Shown here: positions 18,499 to 26,960 of the stretch, in pieces | Numbering within the stretch: position 1 is the stretch's first letter | How the letters are laid out: every line of letters starts with the position of its first letter | From: Thermosynechococcus sp. | GTDB lineage: Bacteria > Cyanobacteriota > Cyanobacteriia > Thermosynechococcales > Thermosynechococcaceae | DNA: 64,000 nt | Direction of reading: 5' to 3' | Assembly: GCF_025999095.1 (NCBI RefSeq) | Contig: NZ_AP024678.1 | Span: forward strand, 1,953,527 to 2,017,526 | Position numbers and translations under genes: made by a program | The notes under the pieces: generated by a model | The model's input: the letters and a program-made list of their open reading frames with translations, nothing else | Databases searched by the model: none | Told to the model about the DNA's origin: nothing

Positions 18499-18588
18499 AT
18501 GGATATTATCACGCTCGGTTGGGTGGGTGTTCTCAGTGTCTTTACGCTCTCGATCGCCTTTGTGGTCTGGGGTCGCCACGGCATGTAA
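18499..18588 (+). CDS. petN: Cytochrome b6f complex subunit VIII
   Basis: The 29-residue single-span protein begins [18 protein letters not shown] and ends VVWGRHGM, the PetN pattern. PetN is an essential small subunit of the cytochrome b6f complex in the thylakoid membrane. A TAAAAT box at 18462-18467 is a possible -10. The gene is divergent from the ankyrin gene. It is followed 17 bases later by another small membrane-protein gene and then argS. Confidence 0.95.
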
Positions 18589-18605
18589 CCCATAGGGCTG
18601 GGGGT

Positions 18606-18761
18606 ATGACCACTTCATTGGCGGATCTTTTGGTTCTGGTGGCTCTGCTGCTGCTGATTGTCGTGACTGGCGGCATTGGCTATCTGACCTTTGCGGAGTG
18701 GCGCGATCGCCGGCGTCTGCAAGCGGAGCAAAAAGCACAACGACGGGGGCGCAAGCGTTAA
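18606..18761 (+). CDS. Small single-span membrane protein
   Basis: The 51-residue product has a hydrophobic stretch [20 protein letters not shown] at about residues 8-27. A strongly basic tail ([20 protein letters not shown]) follows. The start is ATG 18606; the frame also extends upstream to 18519 with non-membrane sequence that I reject. Its TAA shares a base with the ATG of argS in a TAATG junction, which argues that it is translated. Charge distribution suggests that the tail is cytosolic or stromal. I do not recognise the family. Confidence 0.7.
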   Translation: MTTSLADLLVLVALLLLIVVTGGIGYLTFAEWRDRRRLQAEQKAQRRGRKR

Positions 18762-20515
18762 TGGTTGCTCCTCTACAGATTTTGGGCGATCGCCTCCGCA
18801 GTGCTCTGCAAGCTGCCCTGCCCCTAGATACCTATCCCCAGCCCCTGTTAGTACCAGCCAGTCAAGCCAAGTTTGGCGACTATCAATCCAATGTTTGCCT
18901 CAGCCTCGCCAAGCAACTGGGCAAAGCGCCCCGTGAGCTCGCCCAAGAGGTGGTGGCCCATCTTAAGGTTGAGGATGTCTGTCAAGCCGTTGAGATTGCG
19001 GGGGCTGGCTTCCTGAACTTTCGCCTGAAACCAGCGTTTTTGGCCTCTACTCTGCAAGCTGCTCTCGGGAGCGATCGTTTGGGCATTCCAGCAGCAGGAG
19101 AGCCAAAACGGGTGGTGGTTGATTTTTCCAGCCCCAACATTGCCAAGGAAATGCACGTGGGTCATCTGCGCTCCACAATCATTGGGGACTGTATTGCCCG
19201 CATTCTTGAATTTCAGGGACACAATGTCCTGCGACTCAACCATGTGGGGGACTGGGGTACCCAATTTGGCATGCTGATTGCCTACTTGGATGAGGTTTAT
19301 CCTGACGCCCTGACTACCGCCAATGCCCTTGACTTGGGGGACTTAGTAACATTTTACAAAAAGGCCAAGCAACGCTTTGACAGCGATCCTGAGTTTCAAC
19401 AGAAAGCACGGGCAAAGGTGGTCGCACTTCAGCAAGGGGAAGAGCAGAGTCGCCGTGCTTGGCAGCTCCTGTGTGAGCAATCCCGCCGCGAGTTTCAAAA
19501 GATCTACGATCTGCTGGATATTCAACTCACAGAGCGAGGGGAGTCCTTCTACAATCCCTTTTTACCGGCGGTGATTGAGGACTTGGCTGCTTGCGGCCTC
19601 CTGGTGGAAGATCAGGGGGCAAAGGTGGTCTTCCTCGAGGGCTTCACCAATAAAGAGGGGCAACCCCAACCCTTGATTATTCAAAAGTCCGATGGGGGCT
19701 ACAACTACGCAACCACGGATTTAGCTGCCCTCCGCTATCGCATTGACAAAGACCAAGCGGATTGGATTATTTACGTCACTGATGTTGGGCAGTCCACCCA
19801 CTTTGCCCAGGTATTTCAGGTGGCGCAGCGCGCCGGTTGGGTGCCGCCCCATGTAAGGTTAACCCATGTCCCCTTTGGTTTGGTGCTGGGGGAGGATGGC
19901 AAACGCTTGAAAACCCGCTCAGGGGAAACAATTCGCCTCATCGATTTACTGACGGAGGCGATCGCCCGCAGTCGAGCGGATTTAGAGCAGCGTCTTGCTG
20001 CCGAAGGTCGCACCGAGTCCCCTGAATTCATTGATACCGTGGCACGGGCGATCGGCATCGGTGCTGTCAAGTATGCCGATCTCAGTCAAAACCGCAACAG
20101 CAACTACGTCTTTAGCTACGACAAGATGCTCTCTTTACAAGGCAACACTGCGCCCTACCTCCTCTATGCCTATGTGCGTGTCCAAGGCCTAACACGGCGC
20201 GGCGACATTGATTGGTCTACCCTCTCACCAGATACCCCCCTATTTCTAGAGGATGAGACCGAGCAAAACCTTGCCAAGCACCTTGTGCAACTCGAGGAAA
20301 CCCTTGACTTTGTTAGCACGGAGCTATTGCCCAACCGCCTCTGCCAATACCTCTTTGAACTAAGCCAGCTTTTCAATCAGTTCTACGATCGCTGCCCCAT
20401 CCTCGCGGCTACTGAGCCAACGAAGCAATCCCGTCTAACTCTGGCCTATCTCACTGCTCAAACGCTGAAACTAGGGCTATCCCTCCTGGGGATTCCAGTT
20501 TTGGATCGGATTTAG
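18761..20515 (+). CDS. argS: Arginyl-tRNA synthetase
   Basis: ArgS charges tRNA-Arg. The 584-residue product has an N-terminal additional domain (residues 1-120). The class I HIGH-type motif [12 protein letters not shown] and [15 protein letters not shown] follow. The KMSKS-equivalent loop is [13 protein letters not shown]. The C-terminal anticodon-binding domain ends [13 protein letters not shown] 18761 overlaps the preceding small gene; the open frame further upstream (to 18698) is in that gene and is rejected. Confidence 0.97.
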   Translation: MVAPLQILGDRLRSALQAALPLDTYPQPLLVPASQAKFGDYQSNVCLSLAKQLGKAPRELAQEVVAHLKVEDVCQAVEIAGAGFLNFRLKPAFLASTLQAALGSDRLGIPAAGEPKRVVVDFSSPNIAKEMHVGHLRSTIIGDCIARILEFQGHNVLRLNHVGDWGTQFGMLIAYLDEVYPDALTTANALDLGDLVTFYKKAKQRFDSDPEFQQKARAKVVALQQGEEQSRRAWQLLCEQSRREFQKIYDLLDIQLTERGESFYNPFLPAVIEDLAACGLLVEDQGAKVVFLEGFTNKEGQPQPLIIQKSDGGYNYATTDLAALRYRIDKDQADWIIYVTDVGQSTHFAQVFQVAQRAGWVPPHVRLTHVPFGLVLGEDGKRLKTRSGETIRLIDLLTEAIARSRADLEQRLAAEGRTESPEFIDTVARAIGIGAVKYADLSQNRNSNYVFSYDKMLSLQGNTAPYLLYAYVRVQGLTRRGDIDWSTLSPDTPLFLEDETEQNLAKHLVQLEETLDFVSTELLPNRLCQYLFELSQLFNQFYDRCPILAATEPTKQSRLTLAYLTAQTLKLGLSLLGIPVLDRI

Positions 20516-20580
20516 GGCCTACTGGTTATACTGGGGCACAACACGACTCACGCCATTTCCGGGAAGGAATTTTCTAAAGG

Positions 20581-20922
20581 ATGGGCGGCCTCTTCTCTAG
20601 TCTGTTGCTGGCGGTTATCGTCCTGCTGAGTTGGCCCCATCTCTACCTCATCCAGTTTTATTTTTGGCTATTTCGCCGCCAGTTGCCCAACAGCCTAGGA
20701 CTGGGTGGCTTGTTCATCATGCTGGTGATCGCAGGGGGTACGGGTCTTGGCTTCCTAGTTAGTCTCGCCCTTGGGTTGGTTCTATTGCCGTGGCTTTGGC
20801 CAGAGGTAAATCAGAGAGGGCAATGGTTCACTGTGGCTGCGATCTACTTTGTCAATTCCCTAATTTGGTTTGAATTGGGCTATCGCTGGGGTCAGTGGCA
20901 AGCAAAGCGTTCCCAGGGTTGA
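20581..20922 (+). CDS. Small integral membrane protein, function unknown
   Basis: The 113-residue protein has three probable membrane spans: about 4-24, 41-71 and 83-102. It begins MGGLFSSLLLAVIVLLSWPH and ends in a basic tail. No motif links it to a named family. It stands alone, 65 bases after argS and 66 bases before dcd, on the same strand, so it could be part of an argS-to-dcd run. Confidence 0.6.
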   Translation: MGGLFSSLLLAVIVLLSWPHLYLIQFYFWLFRRQLPNSLGLGGLFIMLVIAGGTGLGFLVSLALGLVLLPWLWPEVNQRGQWFTVAAIYFVNSLIWFELGYRWGQWQAKRSQG

Positions 20923-20988
20923 GGGCGTTTTTTTGATGCGAAAAGGGCTGTAATATACATGGGTGGTTTGTGCGGTTGCGGCAGCGCA

Positions 20989-21570
20989 ATGATTAAAAAT
21001 GACATTTGGATTCGGGCCATGGCTGCCCAAGGCATGATTCAGCCCTTTGAGCCAACATTAGTGCGGCGGGTGGCTGAGCAGCCCGTGATTAGTTTTGGTC
21101 TTTCTTCCTACGGTTACGATATTCGCCTCAGCCCCAAGGAGTTTCGTATCTTTCGCCATGTGCCGGGGACAGTGGTGGATCCAAAGAATTTTAACCCTGC
21201 CAATTTAGAATTTGCCCCCCTCCATGAGGATGCCAATGGCATGTTTTTTATTTTGCCTGCCCATTCCTACGGCCTTGGGGTTGCCCTAGAACGGCTACAG
21301 GTACCCGAAAATGTTACGGTTCTGTGTATTGGTAAAAGTTCCTATGCACGGGCGGGGATTATCGCCAACTTGACACCGGCAGAAGCAGGCTGGCGAGGCC
21401 ATCTGACCTTGGAATTCTCGAATTCCTCCAGTGCCGACTGCCGTATCTATGCCAATGAGGGAGTTGTGCAGTTGCTCTTTTTTGAGGGTGAACCCTGTGA
21501 TGTGAGTTATGAAACACGGCGGGGCAAATACCAAGATCAGCCGGAGGCTGTTACTTTGGCGCGGGTTTGA
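20989..21570 (+). CDS. dcd: dCTP deaminase
   Basis: Dcd converts dCTP to dUTP for dTTP synthesis. I chose ATG 20989 (MIKNDIWIRAMA), giving 193 residues. The frame opens at 20959, but those ten codons look non-conserved. Motifs are SYGYDIRLS near the start, CIGKSSYARAGI, and the catalytic-Glu region WRGHLTLEFSN. Length is normal. The last 34 bases overlap the convergent GTPase gene. Confidence 0.94.
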   Translation: MIKNDIWIRAMAAQGMIQPFEPTLVRRVAEQPVISFGLSSYGYDIRLSPKEFRIFRHVPGTVVDPKNFNPANLEFAPLHEDANGMFFILPAHSYGLGVALERLQVPENVTVLCIGKSSYARAGIIANLTPAEAGWRGHLTLEFSNSSSADCRIYANEGVVQLLFFEGEPCDVSYETRRGKYQDQPEAVTLARV

Positions 21571-22613
21571 GTGAGTTGCTGCAACAGTCGTTGGGGTCCA
21601 TGGTGTCCCCACTGATACCCCTGCTGAAGATAGGGGTCGAGCCGGCGGCGAATCTGTTGGTAACCCCAGAGGATCACTCCCCCCTGTAGAACAACATTGG
21701 TATTTACTCCCCAGAGTTCAGTGCCGAAGGTTAAGCCTGGCCAACTGGCGAGATAAATCGCCGCATACCAGAGCAAGACAAACTGACTTAGACTCCCAAA
21801 CGCCGGCAGGGGAAAAGGCACGCCGTAGGCTTGGCACGCGTTGCGGATATAAGCAAGGGTACTGATCATGGCCAGCACCACATCGAAAAATCCCCCCGGC
21901 AGCAGCAGACTAGCCACCATCTGTGTGGTTAACCAAGACCATGCCGACGTGTCTTGAGGGCCAAGAGCTGCCCCGAGGCTCTGTTCAACTTGACTGGCTT
22001 GGTGGAGAATTCGTAGAGCACGGGCTTGAGGAGCCTCCCGTTGTAGCCACTGTTGCAGCAGCTGTCGCAGTTCTGGAATTCCCTGACCCGTTGTGCTGCT
22101 CACGGCAATACCTTCAGCCATGGGTGGGTAGAGATCCGCCTTGGCGAGAATGAGCTTGTGGGGAATCCTAAGGGTGCGCAGGCGATCGCGGGCTTGGCAT
22201 TCGACGGGGGTGAAGCTGTCTTGGGTCACAAAAAGGACAAGATCGGCAGTTTCCACTGCTGCCCACGTCATGGCTGCCCGTTCGCTCCCCGCCACTTCAT
22301 CCAGCCCGGGAGTATCTGTGAGATCAACGATTTGATCTTGACAGTGCCAGCGAACGGTGCGCGGCCATTGGGTGGTGCCATGAATAGCGCCCACGGGAAA
22401 AATGGCTTCGCCATAGAGGGCATTCAAAAGCGCAGACTTGCCCCGGCCCACTTGGCCAAGGACAACAATGTGCCATGCCTTCTGGTGCAGCCGATCGCGC
22501 AACCCATAGAGAGTCTGCCAGTGGGTGGCCAGATGCGGGTGATGCACCTGATGCCAGGCGAGGAGTTCCTCTAGACATTTGGCCGTTGCGTCTAGGCTGG
22601 GGAGGCTACTCAC
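21537..22613 (-). CDS. Membrane-associated GTPase (Era/DUF697-like)
   Basis: The 358-residue protein has a G domain: P-loop GQVGRGKSALLNAL (about 53-66), G3 DTPGLDE and a G4 with AKAD in place of NKxD. The C-terminal third is hydrophobic with two or three probable spans (about 230-310). This resembles the cyanobacterial DUF697-type GTPases, thought to act at membranes. The start is GTG 22613 (SSLPSLDATAKCLEELL). It overlaps by eight bases a small membrane-protein gene upstream, suggesting coupling. The 3' end overlaps dcd. Confidence 0.8.
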   Translation of the reverse strand: MSSLPSLDATAKCLEELLAWHQVHHPHLATHWQTLYGLRDRLHQKAWHIVVLGQVGRGKSALLNALYGEAIFPVGAIHGTTQWPRTVRWHCQDQIVDLTDTPGLDEVAGSERAAMTWAAVETADLVLFVTQDSFTPVECQARDRLRTLRIPHKLILAKADLYPPMAEGIAVSSTTGQGIPELRQLLQQWLQREAPQARALRILHQASQVEQSLGAALGPQDTSAWSWLTTQMVASLLLPGGFFDVVLAMISTLAYIRNACQAYGVPFPLPAFGSLSQFVLLWYAAIYLASWPGLTFGTELWGVNTNVVLQGGVILWGYQQIRRRLDPYLQQGYQWGHHGPQRLLQQLTQTRAKVTASG

Positions 22614-22758
22614 GGCGAAAGAGCGACCAATTGGAGGCCACCACTAAACCCACAGCAGCAATTAAGAGGACAGGTAAGGGAATCAGCCACTGCCGTAGGT
22701 ACAATACGACTTCGCTGAGCAGAAACAAAATAATAAAGCTGGCGATCGCAATCTCCAT
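22606..22758 (-). CDS. Small two-span membrane protein upstream of the GTPase
   Basis: A 50-codon open frame starts at ATG 22758 and ends at TAG 22606. It reads MEIAIASFIILFLLSEVV, then a short loop around LRQW, then LPVLLIAAVGLVVASNWSL and a basic end. Its stop lies inside the start of the GTPase gene (8-base overlap). It fills the gap between the GTPase gene and the pentapeptide gene. The hydrophobic two-helix pattern and coupling support a real gene. No family is recognised. Confidence 0.6.
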   Translation of the reverse strand: MEIAIASFIILFLLSEVVLYLRQWLIPLPVLLIAAVGLVVASNWSLFRRE

Positions 22759-22761
22759 AGG

Positions 22762-23223
22762 CTAGGGACGGCGGGTGGAGTCTTCTAAAAAGAAGGCTTT
22801 TTCGCCATTGGGCAATGTGGCATCCCGGAATGTTTTCACCTGTGCCAAGCGATCGCGCCCCCCTAGAATCGCATCTACCAAGTGTGCCCCCACAAGAATT
22901 GCTCCATCCAAGCGCGTGATGAGAACACTGGCGCCCGTGAGTTTGGCATTTGTGAGATTGGCTTTCGTTAAATCAGCATTGTTAAGGATAGCGCCACTTA
23001 GGTCAGCACCCATCAGGTTGGCACCGCGCAGATTGGCAGCGTTGAGGTTAGCTCCCCGCAGATCGGCTCCCTGGAGATTCCATCCCCGCAAATGGGCATA
23101 GCTCAGATCGCACTTGGGGCAGCTACCCGTGCGCCGCAGTTGTTCTAAATCAGCGGGATTGGTAGCCCAAGCCGGAGCAACTAAAAGGAGCAATAAAAAG
23201 ACCAAAGCACCCTTAGCGGCCAT
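22762..23223 (-). CDS. Exported pentapeptide-repeat protein
   Basis: The 153-residue product has an N-terminal signal peptide ([15 protein letters not shown], residues about 6-20). A short Cys pair follows (SCPKC, about 34-38). Then come about ten pentapeptide repeats of the A(D/N)LxG type (for example [19 protein letters not shown]). It should fold as a right-handed beta-helix in the periplasm or lumen. Role unknown. It ends three bases before the small membrane-protein gene, so the three genes form one run. It is the last clearly host-like gene before the island. Confidence 0.8.
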   Translation of the reverse strand: MAAKGALVFLLLLLVAPAWATNPADLEQLRRTGSCPKCDLSYAHLRGWNLQGADLRGANLNAANLRGANLMGADLSGAILNNADLTKANLTNAKLTGASVLITRLDGAILVGAHLVDAILGGRDRLAQVKTFRDATLPNGEKAFFLEDSTRRP

Positions 23224-23371
23224 TACAACTTCCCAAGAGCATCTAATCTATAGGTTACAAGTCAGATAGACTTCACAATACTTCTCTACAGTCTTCTTGC
23301 CCACTTATTTTACAGGATGAAGCAAGAGAGCACTAGTTACTGGTGCAACCCTCCTCACTAGCTTTCCAACT

Positions 23372-23496
23372 ATATCTACCCACACCCCGGCATCGTCCGG
23401 CCCGCGGTGGGTGAGCGTATCCGCTATGCGGCGGGCGGTATCGCCAAGTGACTCGCCGATTGGGGCGGGCGCCCAAAATCCACTCAGGCCGCACAT
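23372..23496 (-). pseudogene. Truncated asparagine synthetase (AsnB-type) stub at island edge
   Basis: The product starts MCGLSGFWAPAPIGESLGDT, followed by LTHRGPDDAGVWVD. This is the N-terminus of a glutamine-hydrolysing asparagine synthetase, with Cys2 as the amidotransferase nucleophile. After about residue 42 the reading frame continues into unrelated sequence and stops at 23305. Such enzymes are about 600 residues, so more than 90 percent is gone. Its ATG lies 13 bases after the GT2 pseudogene, as in an operon. The break near 23372 is the best candidate for the left island junction. Confidence 0.8.
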
Positions 23497-23509
23497 GACC
23501 TCGCCCTCT

Positions 23510-24431
23510 TCAAACCCGCCTGTGCCGCCAACGGCGAGCCCACCGGAGCACCCTGCTAGGCACCAACGAGAGCGGCCACAGTGATGCTGCCACCATGTAG
23601 CGCTTCGCCGTCCAAGCTAACTGCCGTATGGCCGCGACGCCAACGTAATCAGCGTTCATCGCGAAACCGGCTGCCGTAAAGAATGCAATACGCTCAAATA
23701 AGAGAGCCACGCCCTTGCGCTGCCTATCCGGCAACCCAGGTTTCACCAGCAACGAGGCAAGAAACCGCAGTGACCCTGGTGGCTCGGACTCACGCAAACG
23801 GTCGGTTCTGTTGACCGCCTCCTGGTTATAGACGGCCGTAACGATCTCCGCATGAGCCACGGGGTGATCCAGTGCCAACATACACCAAGCGACGATGTCT
23901 TCGCCGCGACGAATGCCAACCGGGAATCCACCTTTTTCTAGCAGCCACTTACGCTTTGCGCAGGCCGTAATGGAATTGACAAGCGCAAGCCCCCGTGCAT
24001 AGCGAGAAAAAATCATCCACCAGCCCAACCCAGCCATCTGCATAACTGGATCGTGGCCTCACATAGATTTGATCGCGATATATCAGGTGAGCCGTGCTGT
24101 ACAGCCCCGCCTGGGGATATTGTTGTATTAAGCGTGCCAGCGTCTCGATGTGATTCGGCATCCACCAATCGTCAGCATCCAAAAAAGCGACATGCTCACA
24201 CGCAGCTTCTTCAACTCCTCGATTGCGTGCCACACTGACACCATCATTGGCCTGCTGAATCAACCGCACCCCGCGATCGAGGTAGCGGCGAACAACCTCG
24301 GGTCCGTCATCGGTCGAGCCGTCATCGACCACGATGATCTCGGCTGGCGGCACCGTTTGAGCCAGCACGCTATCCAGCGTTTTGGCAATATGCGGACCTT
24401 TGTTGTAGAGCGGGATAACGACAGAGATCAT
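23510..24431 (-). pseudogene. Family 2 glycosyltransferase, frameshifted
   Basis: The N-terminal part (from ATG 24431) is a clear GT-A GT2 domain: ISVVIPLYNKGPHIAKTLDS, VVDDGSTDDG and FLDADDWW. After DDFFS the frame runs into a short wrong tail. The +1 frame continues sensibly as ARGLALVNSITACAKRKW and on to RGEDIVAWCML. The switch lies in a run of six A on the plus strand near 24005-24012; removing one base joins the two halves (...DDFSRYARGL...). The joined product would be about 306 residues. Either the gene is inactive or phase-variable, or the homopolymer was miscalled. Confidence 0.8.
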
Positions 24432-24442
24432 AATGGCGACGC

Positions 24443-25504
24443 TCAGAACCTGGTAAACGACGTCAGCCTATTTCGCAGCCTTCTAAGAGCGTGATAACCC
24501 TGACTGCCACTTCGCAAATGCAATACAGAAATTCCTGCAATCACGCTAGCGCGCATCCAACTGCGCAAGGCACTGGATTCGTAGCGGCAAGATGAGGTCA
24601 ATCGTACCCAATTCCATGCCGAAGAACGATCGCCCCCCGCCAACCTGCGAAATATCCAGTAAATGTCAGACAGCAATATCTCCCGCGCTTCCCCGGAATA
24701 GTGGGCGAGCAGCCGCTCGAAGACAGGTACAAAAAGATCTGTCTTACCTTGCTCACAGTCCATCACCTGGACTAAGTTGGCGACTTCCTCCTCCCCAAGA
24801 TCAGGTAGCAAAGCTTGCCAGTGCCGAATGCGTACCGCCTTAGACGTTTCTTTTTGTTCTTTTTTCTTCCGAGACGAAACCTGCCCCGCGTGAATCCGGT
24901 AACGCAAAACAATCTCCGGTACGTTCACGAAGCGATAGCCTGCAGCCCAGGCCCGTTGCCAAAGGTCATAGTCCTCAGCGTAAGGAAATTCAGGCTGGTA
25001 CCGTAACTGAGCAAAGGCTTCGCGCCGACCTATCACCGTCGGATGCGCAACGGGCACCGCGAACAGCAAGTGTACTTCACACGCCTCATGGGTCGCAGGA
25101 TAACGCCACACAGTGCGCCAGCCGCCGAAACACTCCACCGACCCGCCGCAAAAGTCCGCGTGAGTTGCCTCCAGATGCTTCACCTGCAAAGCCAGGCGCT
25201 GGGGCAAAGCAACGTCGTCGGCATCCATGCGAGCAATCCATTGCCCGCGGGCAAGCCCGATGCCTTCATTGAGCGTTGCCACCAGCCCGCGGTTTTCGCG
25301 GCTGACCAGCCGAATGCGAGAATCCCTTGCCGCATACCGTTTGAGGATGTCCAACGTCCCGTCGGTCGAGCCGTCGTCGATGATGATGAACTCGAAATCC
25401 TGGAATGATTGCCTCAGGATGGACTCGATCGCCTCCGCAACATAGCGTTCGGCGTTGAATACAGGCATCAGCACCGAAACGAGCGGTGAGGTTTTCACGG
25501 TCAT
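24443..25504 (-). CDS. Family 2 glycosyltransferase
   Basis: This GT2 protein of about 353 residues starts at ATG 25504 (MTVKTSPLVSVLMPVFNAER). It has the nucleotide-sugar site FIIIDDGSTDGT and the metal-binding MDADD. The acceptor-side motif is EDYDLWQRAW. A basic C-terminal half ends LRRLRNRLTSF. Alternative upstream starts exist inside the fucosyltransferase gene, which ends at 25510. It is predicted to add a sugar to a surface glycan in the cytoplasm. Composition is GC-rich compared with the core genes. Confidence 0.88.
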   Translation of the reverse strand: MTVKTSPLVSVLMPVFNAERYVAEAIESILRQSFQDFEFIIIDDGSTDGTLDILKRYAARDSRIRLVSRENRGLVATLNEGIGLARGQWIARMDADDVALPQRLALQVKHLEATHADFCGGSVECFGGWRTVWRYPATHEACEVHLLFAVPVAHPTVIGRREAFAQLRYQPEFPYAEDYDLWQRAWAAGYRFVNVPEIVLRYRIHAGQVSSRKKKEQKETSKAVRIRHWQALLPDLGEEEVANLVQVMDCEQGKTDLFVPVFERLLAHYSGEAREILLSDIYWIFRRLAGGDRSSAWNWVRLTSSCRYESSALRSWMRASVIAGISVLHLRSGSQGYHALRRLRNRLTSFTRF

Positions 25505-25509
25505 GACAC

Positions 25510-26391
25510 TCACAGCACAGTCCACCCCGGGCAATACAGATTACGTGTGTCGAAGTCATCGACGTTGAACCAGCGCTTGGGCGCCACCACGAGCTTGTGC
25601 GGCTGCGGATTCAGCCACGCGCCCCACCAACTGAAGCTGCTGTTGGCCAGGATATGGTGACGACAAGCGCTCATGAGCTGCATGTCGCGGAAGCTGTGTT
25701 CACCACGGTTGTGGTCGATCACGATCATAGGCGCAGGGAGCTTCAAATTGGCCCGCACCCAATCGGGGTCGTCGGAAAAAACATAAAAGCGGGGTTCGCG
25801 CGTGCGCTCCATCAGCAGCGCGACGGCGCGCGGGTAATAGGCCGATAAATCCACGCCATGCACACGGCGAACGACCGGATCCTGGACGAAGTCTCCCCTC
25901 CTCACGTGCAGGGAGACGCTTTCGCATGCCGCCATCTCCGCGACGATCTGCCGGTTCCTCTCCTCCAAAGGCAGCGCAAAGCGAAAGGCTGCGCGCACGG
26001 CGTCCTGATATTCCGAAAAGTACCGTTCAGACTGCCAGTAGCCGTCGAGATACGCCTTCGGACCCAGCGCCTCAAACCCAGGCCAATAGTGAAAATGCGG
26101 CTCCAGGGCATAGCCTTGCGGCAGCAGCCAGCGCAGACGTCTGCGAGCGAGCAAGCGCCGCACGAGCGGATGGGAAAAACTTCCAAGCACCTGCCGCATC
26201 TCCGAAGGGGCCACCCGTGGCAGCTCGATGTCGAACACCCGGTGTAGTTCCAATCCCTGGTGCAAACGCACACCATCGAACCAATCGAGATCAAAGCGCA
26301 GCGGCACACCATGCCGAAGCGATAGCGCCAGTCCCGCCGCGTATTGGAACATCTGGTTGCCCAAGCCGCCGCACAAACGAACGATGACCAT
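25510..26391 (-). CDS. Alpha-1,2-fucosyltransferase (GT11)
   Basis: The 293-residue GT11 protein begins VIVRLCGGLGNQMFQYAAG, the family start. It contains the donor-binding motif SLHVRRGDF and ends with LMSACRHHILANSSFSWWG, a strong GT11 block. The enzyme is expected to move fucose from GDP-fucose to a galactose 2-OH (H-antigen type linkage). No GDP-fucose synthesis gene is in the window, so it must be elsewhere if the enzyme is active. Its stop is close to the start of the next GT2 gene. The base composition is foreign to the core. Confidence 0.9.
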   Translation of the reverse strand: MVIVRLCGGLGNQMFQYAAGLALSLRHGVPLRFDLDWFDGVRLHQGLELHRVFDIELPRVAPSEMRQVLGSFSHPLVRRLLARRRLRWLLPQGYALEPHFHYWPGFEALGPKAYLDGYWQSERYFSEYQDAVRAAFRFALPLEERNRQIVAEMAACESVSLHVRRGDFVQDPVVRRVHGVDLSAYYPRAVALLMERTREPRFYVFSDDPDWVRANLKLPAPMIVIDHNRGEHSFRDMQLMSACRHHILANSSFSWWGAWLNPQPHKLVVAPKRWFNVDDFDTRNLYCPGWTVL

Positions 26392-26960
26392 GGATTGTCA
26401 TCTTAACTATTTCAAAGATCGTTATTATCTTAACTTGACATTCAGCATACAAACCCTGCCGACGTCCGCAGATTCAGGTAGCTAGTCATTACGCCGGTCA
26501 CTCCCCTTACAAACAACACAACCGCTGTAAGCTACCCACCGTGTCATCATTCTGCCCTGCTCAGGTCTGGGCTGCTGCTGCCACGACTAGGATAAGCAAC
26601 GCAAACTCCAGGCGCTCTATCGGCATGACTGCTAGGCAGTGCTCTAGGACTAAATCAGCACCCCATACCACACAGTTGCCGCTGCTCCAAGGGTTAGCGC
26701 TCCCCCATGACCAGTAACTCCGGTTCTCCTGCAGCTGCCACTTCAGTTCTATGGCATCCTGCATTCATCGAGATGCCGTTGCAGCGACTGCCCACGTGGG
26801 ATTGACGAGAAGCAATCCTGCAAAAGCCAGGAACGTGTTAAGCAATGCAACGAGTGCGTACTCAGCTGATGGCAAAAGTGCGTCACCACAGCGAACCGAC
26901 CAAGCGCGGTGACTATCTTCAGCATGCGTCCAACAGTCATGAACACAGCTTTGGTTCTGC
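26392..26960. other. Island gap without a supported gene
   Basis: 569 bases separate the GT11 and GT10 genes. Several short frames occur on the minus strand, one with a signal-like stretch (LLNTFLAFAGLLLVNPTWA), but none has a consistent start, ribosome binding site and length. It may be a decayed gene. I see no repeat, tRNA or insertion sequence. Confidence 0.5.
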
